The notes under the pieces are model-generated. The model did no database searches. It saw only the letters and a list, made by a program, of their open reading frames with translations, and was not told the DNA's origin. Positions 8,586 through 14,554 of a stretch of DNA of 28,734 nucleotides are shown here, piece by piece. The number at the start of each line of letters is the position of its first letter. The stretch's first letter is position 1. A program made the translations under genes and the position numbers. The DNA comes from CALJIC01 sp039805565 (GTDB lineage: Bacteria; Chloroflexota; Chloroflexia; Chloroflexales; Roseiflexaceae): NCBI GenBank assembly GCA_039805565.1, contig JBDLTZ010000063.1, positions 1 through 28,734 of the forward strand, read 5' to 3'.

Positions 8586-9471
8586 GGCCCATGTACTCCT
8601 TCAGCGTGATCCCCGCTTCGATCAGCACGTTGACCGGCGCCGGCGTCGTGGCGGCGTAGTGCTTGCGGTAGAACACGCGCATGGCGTCGTAGAAGGCGCG
8701 GATGGACGTGAACGGCCGCTGGCTGCTGGCGGCGCGCTTGTAGTGGTGCACGGTGACACGCGGCACGTACACGATGCGCCAGCCGTACTGCTTGATGCGG
8801 TAGGCCCAGTCGAGGTCCTCGCCGTACATAAAGAACGTCTCGTCGAGCGGGCCGACCTCGCGCGCTACCGAGCCGCGCACCAGCATACAGGCGCCTACCA
8901 CCGAGTCCACCTCGGTCTCGACGTCCGGGTCGAGGTAGGTCATGTTGTAGCTGGCGAAGCGCGGGCTGCCGGGGAAGAGCTTCGACAAACCGACCATGCG
9001 GTAGAACGACACGGCGGGCGTGGGGAACGAGCGGCGGCAGGCGAGGTCGAGCGAGCCGTCGGCCAGGAGGAGCTTGGGGCCGCACGCGCCCACCTCAGGG
9101 CGGGCCTCCATGTACTCCACGAGCCCGTCGAGCGAGCTCGGCGGCGCGACGGTATCTGGGTTGAGGAGCAGGACGTAGTCGGGCGCCGAGTGTTGAGTGC
9201 TGAGCGCTGAGGAGCGAGTGTCGTTCTCACTCAGCACTCGCCGGAGCGCAAGATTATTGGCGTAGGCGAAGCCGCCGTTGCGCGGGCTCTCGATCAAGTG
9301 CACGCGCGGGAACTCAGCGCGCACCATCGCGGCGCTGCCGTCGGGCGAGGCGTTGTCCACCACCCAGACGGACGTGTCGCAGCGAGCGGCTGCCTGCTCA
9401 AGCGAGCGCAGGCAATCGCGCAGCAGGTCGCGCGTGTTGTAATTGACGATAATGATCGCCAGCGAGGGCAC
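8539..9471 (-). CDS. GT2 family glycosyltransferase
   Basis: This 310-aa GT-A inverting glycosyltransferase resembles the rhamnosyltransferase-like GT2 group (WbbL type) and is probably cytoplasmic or membrane-associated. Visible motifs are IIIVNYNTRD (6-15), WVVDNASPDG (36-45), NGGFAYANNLAL (65-76), YVLLLNPDT with the metal-binding region (99-107) and FMYGEDLDWAYR with the likely catalytic acid (214-225). Residues about 79-97 (rich in Ser/Thr) are not expected in the family and are encoded by a heptad repeat. The start is GTG at 9471 with GGGAGG 7 bases upstream. The downstream sugar-phosphate transferase overlaps its 3' end, so both serve one surface-polysaccharide pathway. An extended -10 promoter lies about 30 bp upstream. 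Confidence 0.92.
   Translation of the reverse strand: MPSLAIIIVNYNTRDLLRDCLRSLEQAAARCDTSVWVVDNASPDGSAAMVRAEFPRVHLIESPRNGGFAYANNLALRRVLSENDTRSSALSTQHSAPDYVLLLNPDTVAPPSSLDGLVEYMEARPEVGACGPKLLLADGSLDLACRRSFPTPAVSFYRMVGLSKLFPGSPRFASYNMTYLDPDVETEVDSVVGACMLVRGSVAREVGPLDETFFMYGEDLDWAYRIKQYGWRIVYVPRVTVHHYKRAASSQRPFTSIRAFYDAMRVFYRKHYAATTPAPVNVLIEAGITLKEYMGLGSNLLRPPAARRVE
9185..9242. repeat. Heptad-periodic inverted repeat inside the glycosyltransferase gene
   Basis: Seven-base units TGTTGAG, TGCTGAG, CGCTGAG and GAGCGAG follow one another on the plus strand. The converging arm CACTCAGCACTC lies near 9228-9239. Both arms can pair. It is read in frame within the coding sequence and adds roughly 19 residues. 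The same words occur between genes at 24440-24482. Confidence 0.75.
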
Positions 9472-9504
9472 AGTTCAGCCTCCCAACGGGATTAGTCGCG
9501 CCGC

Positions 9505-9513
9505 ATTATACCA
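9505..9513 (-). promoter_or_regulatory. Extended -10 promoter of the glycosyltransferase operon
   Basis: On the minus strand TGGTATAAT matches the extended -10 consensus TGnTATAAT perfectly. It lies about 34 bp upstream of the GTG start at 9471. No good -35 is present at 16-18 bp (a TTGACG is only 8 bp away), which is typical of extended -10 promoters. It lies directly behind the terminator of the upstream gene. Confidence 0.55.
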
Positions 9514-9522
9514 CTACGCGTC

Positions 9523-9561
9523 AAAACGCCGGAGGGGCGCGTGTGGCGCGCCACTCCGGCG
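9523..9561 (-). terminator. Rho-independent terminator after the beta-propeller gene
   Basis: Arms 9527-9541 and 9547-9561 (CGCCGGAGGGGCGCG against CGCGCCACTCCGGCG) pair over 15 bp with one mismatch and a 5-base loop. On the minus strand they are followed by TTTTGACG. The structure lies 66 bp beyond the stop of the 348-aa secreted protein. Confidence 0.75.
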
Positions 9562-9627
9562 TATCGCTGTGCTCGCGGGGCGGGAGGTTCGGAAGCCATC
9601 CGAGCCGCCACACGCCCGGGCGCTACG

Positions 9628-10674
9628 CTACTGCGTGCTCCAGACGCGCTGGATGAGCGCCGGGCCGGCGTTGTAGATCGGGTCCACTCCCTGAGCGTAG
9701 CACTCGATGCGGTTGACAGCGGGCGATGTGCAGGCCGGCGAGGAGGAGATCGGGCCACCGAGGTCCTCGGGGCCGACCCAGCGCGCGCCGTCCCAGTAGC
9801 GGTGCATCATCATCCCGTTGTCGCCGCGGTAGAAGATGCTGAGCCGGTTGACGCCCCAGGCGGTGATGCTCGGCGCCGAGTTCGCGCCGCCACCGAGCGC
9901 GTTCCAGCCACCCCAGCCCTTGCCCGGACCCGCCTCCCAGGTCTTGAGGAACAGGTTGTTGCCGTTGCCGCGCACCACGCAGTCCACACGGGCCTCGCTC
10001 CAGGAGGAGCAGGAGGGCGCCGAGGTCAGCTCTCCGTCGAGGCGGATCCAGCCGCTCCAGTTGCGGCCGTCGTAGTAGCGCTGCCACATCTGGGTGTCGG
10101 TGCCGCGCACGAAGGCCGACACGACGCCCGGGGCCCACGAGACGGCGCCGGGGGCGCTGGTGAGCGTGCCGCCCAAGTTCTGCCAGCCGGACCAGTTGGT
10201 GCCGTCGTACCACGTGTGCTGCATCGCGCTGCTGCCCTCGAGGACGGCAAAGCAGCTGAGGCGGACGCTGCGCGAGGTGCCCCACGAGGCACACGACGGC
10301 GCTGAGGCGAGACGGTTCGCGTTGAGCTCAGCCGCCCGTGTCCACGTGCGCCCATCCCAGCGGCTCCAGATCAGTGTGCCGCGCTCGCTGCGGGCGAACA
10401 GGAACACACGGTCGATACTCGCGGCCGCCACGCTGGGGGCCGAGGTCGTGAAGCCTTCAAGAGCGTTCCAGTTGCTCCAGCGCGGCGTGCCCTGCGCCTG
10501 CTGCGCCATCGGCGCGCCGTTGCTGAAGGCCGCGAGAGGGACCGGCTCGGTCAGAAGGCCCATCATCTCCGGGTCAGGACGGGCTGCCGTGGCCTGCTGA
10601 AATGTAGTCCCGGTAAGAAAGACAACGACTAGAGTTACCAGGAGTGCGCCAGAAATACGCCACCGATTCCTCAT
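9628..10674 (-). CDS. Secreted DUF346 / PLL-like beta-propeller protein
   Basis: This is a 348-aa protein with a signal peptide (about 1-30, hydrophobic core ISGALLVTLVVVFLTG). The rest is built of six repeats of roughly 43-48 residues, each starting SAPS/SAPG/SSPA and ending in patterns such as MWQRYYDGRNWSGWIRLDG or MHRYWDGARWVGPEDLGG. The repeat corresponds to DUF346 and the PLL/fucose-binding-lectin beta-propellers, whose aromatic-rich blades can bind sugars. Carbohydrate binding at the cell surface is therefore a reasonable inference but not proven. A very good Shine-Dalgarno (GAGGAGG, 5 bases before the ATG) fixes the start. It has its own terminator and lies between a polysaccharide gene pair and a surface-protein operon. 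Unlike the neighbouring surface proteins it has no LPL-RR tail. Confidence 0.85.
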   Translation of the reverse strand: MRNRWRISGALLVTLVVVFLTGTTFQQATAARPDPEMMGLLTEPVPLAAFSNGAPMAQQAQGTPRWSNWNALEGFTTSAPSVAAASIDRVFLFARSERGTLIWSRWDGRTWTRAAELNANRLASAPSCASWGTSRSVRLSCFAVLEGSSAMQHTWYDGTNWSGWQNLGGTLTSAPGAVSWAPGVVSAFVRGTDTQMWQRYYDGRNWSGWIRLDGELTSAPSCSSWSEARVDCVVRGNGNNLFLKTWEAGPGKGWGGWNALGGGANSAPSITAWGVNRLSIFYRGDNGMMMHRYWDGARWVGPEDLGGPISSSPACTSPAVNRIECYAQGVDPIYNAGPALIQRVWSTQ

Positions 10675-11157
10675 ACTGGCCTCCTCAACATCTTACTGCG
10701 CCGCGACGTCATGGCGGTCCTACCAGCCGCGCTCTCTGCGTGGCAGCATCGTACTACTCTACCTGGTGAACGACCCATAGGGCTGTTTTCGCGCGTTTGC
10801 TCTCCGAACCTCCCGCACGACACACTCCCGCTCTCACCTGCGTACTTCTGCGCAAAGCTGCGAACATACGTTCCAATACCACAAATCAGCTCTGCAACAG
10901 GCCCTTGGTTTGCTCTTCCCCGCTTTTTTCCACAGAACCGGGCAGAACCATACTATACCGCACCTGGCGCGGCGCCATCGGTCTTTCTCCGTACTTCTAC
11001 TACCGCCAATGATGGAGCGGCTGGCGCATGGAGCAATCCTGACGGATATACAACGTTCGGTTCGGTTTTTCCCTGGGGGCTGCGCCCCCACGCCCCGCTC
11101 TGCGCTGACGCGCGTTTGCAGCTCACCGAGACACCGCGTCCGCAGCCTAACAGGCTG
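10675..11157. other. 483-bp intergenic region with a REP-like element
   Basis: I see no gene in this spacer. The plus-strand frame across 10711-11244 runs into the antisense of the C25 gene and has no family-like features. The region is less GC-rich than the flanks (for example around 10880-10960), as expected for a promoter region of the downstream minus-strand gene. I could not place a convincing -35/-10 pair. A REP-like element occupies 11064-11117. A small hairpin (11142-11158) touches the stop codon of the C25 gene but has no T-run. Confidence 0.5.
11064..11117 (+). repeat. REP-like GC-hairpin element, copy 2
   Basis: GGTTTTTCCCT is followed by the perfect hairpin GGGGGCTGCGCCCCC, then CGCCCCGCTC, then TGCGCTGACGCGCG. 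This is the cleanest copy of the family. It lies 40 bp beyond the 3' end of the C25 peptidase gene. Confidence 0.7.
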
Positions 11158-13473
11158 CTACCGCCTCGAGAGCGGGAGGAACACACGCCGCTCGGCGGCC
11201 CGCAGCGGGGTGAGCGGATCGCCAAGCAGCGCGAAGGTCCGTAGCGCGTCACGGCAGCAGGCTGTCTCCGTGTACAGCGCGAGGTAGCCGGCGTGCACCA
11301 GCGAGCCCACGGCGCGCCAGTCGCGGGCCGCAGGACCCGAAGGGGCGCCGGAGTGCAGGGCGCGGAAGAAGCCGCGCATCAGCGCGTCGTGGCCGTACAG
11401 CACCCCTAGCCCGGTCGGCCCCCACACCGCCACCGCGCCGCCGTTCGGGTTGAGCAGCATGCGCTCGTCGAGCGTGGTACCGCTGAAGGCAGGGGTCTGG
11501 AACGCGCTCGAGAGGCAGGTCATCGAGAGCACCACCGGCAGCCGGTCGCGGTTGGTGAGCGTGTCGGGGTCGTAGAGGCTGATCAGCGGCAGGAGCTGCT
11601 GCGGCTGGTTCGGGTCCGGCTGATAGACGTTCGAGGACCACTGCCACATGCTGCTGTGGCCGAGGTAGGTCACGACCCCCGCGCCGGCGTCGATCGCCGC
11701 TCGCGCCCGCGCCTGCGCGTCCCTGGCATCGGCCACGCGCCAGGACTCGGCCGCGGGCGCGAGCGGGTCGAAGTAGACGCGCTCGATCACGACGCCGGCC
11801 GGCTGGCGCCCGATGACATCGTCGGCCACCGCGGCGAAGTCGCCTGCCCGGTCAATGGCGCCATCAGCCTCACGGTAGTTGTCGGTGATGAACACCTGGC
11901 GCCGCTGCCAGGCCTGCCCCGTAGGCGCGGTCTCGTAGGCGACGATCTTGGCGACGAGCCCGGTGAGCTCGGCGGCGCTCTTCACCGGGAGCCGCCCGAT
12001 CAGCAGGTCGGGCAGCGGGTCGTCGAGCGGGCTGGGGCCGTCGAGCTGGGCGTAGCAGGTCTCACAGGCGGTCTCGCCGAGCCAGGGATCCACCGGGGCG
12101 AGGTACGGCGGCACGAGGCTGACATTAGCGGCGCCGCGGCGGGTGCGGTCGAGCGGGTCGCTGCTGCCGTCCCCCACGAGCGTGACGGCCACCGGGCGGC
12201 GGCTCCACGCGGAGGCGGCGTAGCGCAGGAAGGAGCGAATAGCCTCGGGCGTCACCTGGCCGTAGCTCCAGGCGTCGTAGATCGCCTGAACGTCCACGGC
12301 GGCGGGGGTGTACCCCTGGGCGCGGCGCTGGGCCAGCAGCGGCTCAAGGGCGGCGTGCAGCTCGGCGGGTCCGACGTACAGCGCGTCGGCGTCGAGCGGC
12401 GCGGCCATGTCGCGCGGGGCGTGTGGTACGGCGGCGGGTTCGTGGAGCGCCCCCGGCCCGGCGAGCGCGAAGGCGCGCCCCTCGACACCGGCATCAGCGG
12501 TGAAGGCCCCGCCCGACAGGGCGACTCGCACCGGCGCGCGGGGGTCTGACACGTCGTAGAGCTCGGCGCCGGGGGGCAGCCCGGAGAGCTGGTAGCGATG
12601 CGTCCCCTGCGGCGCGGTGAACAGGGCGCCGCTTCCGCCGAAGCTCAGCGAAACCGGGCGCTCCCAGCCAATGCTATCCAGCAGGACACCATCGGCCTGG
12701 GGTGAGACGAGCGCCAGCGTCACGGGTGCGACGTTCGCAGACAGGGTCAGGCTCTGGCTCCAGGGGCCGGTGCCGCTCCAGGTGACGCTCGCCTGGGCGC
12801 CGCCGCCGCGCACCTCAAGGGTGTGCGGGCCGGGCAGGTAGGCCGAGCCGGTGAGCCGCAGCGTGAGCGCCCCGCCGGCCAGCGGCAGCGACGGAGTGAG
12901 CGGCAGGGTGACAGCCGCGGGTGGCAGGTCTGGGCCGACGCGCAGGTCGGCGGCAAACCAGCGGTCGCCATCCACCCCCGGGCTGGTGGAGTCGTAGCGT
13001 GCGGCGCCGGGGAGCGTGCCGCGGTCGATCGCCGTAGCGCGCTGCGGCGCCGCGCCGCCCGCGTCGCGAGAGGTGATGCGCGAGCCGGGCGCGCCCTCTG
13101 CGGTGAGCCAGTAGGTGTCGGCGGCGTTCCAGCGGTCGCCGGGGGATGCGGCGAAGAACCGCAGCTCATCGGCCGGGTCAATTCGGCCGTCCTCGGCGCC
13201 GCGCAGCTCGAGAGCCACGGGCTGGCCGCGCAGCCTGAGCCAGAGGAGCGCCGGGTCGGTGGAAGCCAGATCCAGGCCCGCGGCGGCAAGCGCGGCGCCG
13301 GTCACGCGCTGCACGCCGGCCTGGGAGACGCGCAGTTTGACGGCCGGGCCGGCGGCGGCAGGGTTCGTCGGGGCCAGATTCTCTGCGGCGGGAGGCGCCG
13401 GCTGGGCGGCGGCCGGCGCGGTGAGCGCGAGGAGCGCGGCCGAGAACAGAATGGCCAAGAGACGAAGCGACAT
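11158..13473 (-). CDS. Secreted C25 (gingipain-like) cysteine peptidase
   Basis: This 771-aa exported protein has a signal peptide at 1-24 (LLAILFSAALLALTAPAAAQ). Residues about 45-350 form a beta-rich pro/N-terminal region. A C25-type peptidase region covers about 362-755. Landmarks are VAVTLVGDGSSDP (428-440), DLLIGRLPVKSAAEL (489-503), the catalytic-type histidine H606 in VTYLGHSSMWQW and cysteine C653 in VVLSMTCLSSAF. FALLGDPLTPLR (747-758), a typical family end, follows. Gingipains and PorU, the sortase-like enzyme of type IX secretion, share this fold. Substrate and whether it is hydrolase or transpeptidase are unknown. The protein ends in RRVFLPLSRR, like the operon's first gene product. 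It is the last gene of the presumed surface operon. AGGA precedes the ATG closely. Confidence 0.87.
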   Translation of the reverse strand: MSLRLLAILFSAALLALTAPAAAQPAPPAAENLAPTNPAAAGPAVKLRVSQAGVQRVTGAALAAAGLDLASTDPALLWLRLRGQPVALELRGAEDGRIDPADELRFFAASPGDRWNAADTYWLTAEGAPGSRITSRDAGGAAPQRATAIDRGTLPGAARYDSTSPGVDGDRWFAADLRVGPDLPPAAVTLPLTPSLPLAGGALTLRLTGSAYLPGPHTLEVRGGGAQASVTWSGTGPWSQSLTLSANVAPVTLALVSPQADGVLLDSIGWERPVSLSFGGSGALFTAPQGTHRYQLSGLPPGAELYDVSDPRAPVRVALSGGAFTADAGVEGRAFALAGPGALHEPAAVPHAPRDMAAPLDADALYVGPAELHAALEPLLAQRRAQGYTPAAVDVQAIYDAWSYGQVTPEAIRSFLRYAASAWSRRPVAVTLVGDGSSDPLDRTRRGAANVSLVPPYLAPVDPWLGETACETCYAQLDGPSPLDDPLPDLLIGRLPVKSAAELTGLVAKIVAYETAPTGQAWQRRQVFITDNYREADGAIDRAGDFAAVADDVIGRQPAGVVIERVYFDPLAPAAESWRVADARDAQARARAAIDAGAGVVTYLGHSSMWQWSSNVYQPDPNQPQQLLPLISLYDPDTLTNRDRLPVVLSMTCLSSAFQTPAFSGTTLDERMLLNPNGGAVAVWGPTGLGVLYGHDALMRGFFRALHSGAPSGPAARDWRAVGSLVHAGYLALYTETACCRDALRTFALLGDPLTPLRAAERRVFLPLSRR

Positions 13474-13493
13474 AGGTTCCTAGCGTATTGCCG

Positions 13494-13546
13494 CAGAGCG
13501 CACAGAGAGCACAGAGAGGAGATCTCTGCAGCCTCTGTGCGCTCTG
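13494..13546. repeat. Perfect 14-bp inverted repeat in the surface operon
   Basis: CAGAGCGCACAGAG at 13494-13507 is matched exactly by CTCTGTGCGCTCTG at 13533-13546, with a 25-base loop that repeats CACAGAGAG words. It lies between the LPRTG-protein gene and the C25 gene. It resembles the element at 27302-27372. Confidence 0.75.
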
Positions 13547-13566
13547 ATGCACAGCACAACCGGCAG

Positions 13567-14538
13567 CTAGCGACGGCTCAGGTACGTGCGCACCGCAATG
13601 CTGAGGCAGAACAGCGCGGCAGCGGCCAGCACCAGAAGCAGCGCGGCGTCAGACACATCGGCAAAGAGCGTGCCGGTGCGCGGCAGGCGGGCGACGACAG
13701 GCTGGCCCTCCGGCAGCGGCGCGCTCCGCGGGAGAGGCGTCGGCGTGATGGCAGGTCCGCCCTGCATGCTCGACACCTGCGTGGGCCGGTCCAGCGCGAC
13801 CTGCACCGTAGCCTGCTGGCGCGTGCGCCCCTCAGGCGGCCCCGACTCGATCTCGGCGAGGTTATTCAGGTCGTCGGAGGAGACCCCCTCCTGCACCCGG
13901 CCGCGGACGACGATCGTCACCGTCTCGCCCGCGAGCAGATCGCCGATCGTGACGGTGACCCGCCGCCCGTCCTGCACCACGTCGCCGCGCGTCGCCACCA
14001 CCTCGACGATATCGAGTCCCTCGGGCAGCGAGTCCGAGATCACCACGTTCGAAGCGCGGCCGGAGCCGCTGTTGACCACGGTGATCGTGTAGGCGATCGA
14101 GTCACCGGGGCGCGCACTCGTGCGGTCGGCCTGCTTCACCAGCGAGACGGCCGGCGCGCGGCCGGAGCCGTCGTCGTCAAAGCGCTCCGGCGTCAGCGAC
14201 GGCGTTGGCGGCAGCACCTGCGTCTGGTCAGGTGGCGTCACCGTCGGCCCGCCCGGCGTCGCCGTCGGGGGCGTAGGCGTGAGTGTGGGCCCGCCGGGAG
14301 TGACCGACGGAACAACCGTCGACACCTCTGTGGGCGTTGCCGTGGACACATCAGTCGGCGTGGCCGTCGGCGCGTCCGTGGGCGTGTTCGTCGGCGTCTG
14401 GGTTGGCGGCTCCGTCGGCGTGCCCGTGAGATTCCCGAGTGGGGCAGCGCTGACGGGCGTCCCGAAAATGGGCGCGGCCAGCAGCGCAAGCATCACGAGC
14501 GCCGCCAGGGACCAGAGAGCGGTTGCGTATCTTCGCAT
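13567..14538 (-). CDS. LPRTG-anchored DUF11 surface protein
   Basis: This is a 323-aa secreted protein. A signal peptide covers about 1-32. A long threonine/proline linker of the TPT type (about 38-118, TPTNTPTDAPTATPTD) follows. One DUF11-like beta-sandwich domain lies at about 130-232 (SLVKQADRTSARPGDSIAYT, DSLPEGLDIVEV). The C-terminal end is a classic sortase signal: LPRTG (about 285-289), a hydrophobic stretch (about 297-315) and a basic tail ending SRR. It is therefore predicted to be covalently anchored by a sortase, but no sortase gene is in the window. Either the ATG at 14538 or the GTG at 14541 is the start; GGGAG lies just upstream of both. The gene begins 16 bp after the SdrD-type gene, which indicates one transcript. 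Confidence 0.85.
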   Translation of the reverse strand: MRRYATALWSLAALVMLALLAAPIFGTPVSAAPLGNLTGTPTEPPTQTPTNTPTDAPTATPTDVSTATPTEVSTVVPSVTPGGPTLTPTPPTATPGGPTVTPPDQTQVLPPTPSLTPERFDDDGSGRAPAVSLVKQADRTSARPGDSIAYTITVVNSGSGRASNVVISDSLPEGLDIVEVVATRGDVVQDGRRVTVTIGDLLAGETVTIVVRGRVQEGVSSDDLNNLAEIESGPPEGRTRQQATVQVALDRPTQVSSMQGGPAITPTPLPRSAPLPEGQPVVARLPRTGTLFADVSDAALLLVLAAAALFCLSIAVRTYLSRR

Positions 14539-14554
14539 CACATGCTTCTCCCTG

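Noticed and set aside
11142..11158. Hairpin GCAGCCT/AGGCTGC as terminator of the C25 gene
   Set aside because: A 7-bp stem with no T-run on either strand and overlapping the stop codon, so it is too weak to call.
10711..11244. Plus-strand frame of 177 codons in the gap before the C25 gene
   Set aside because: No recognisable domain, and it runs through a REP-like repeat into the antisense of the C25 gene.
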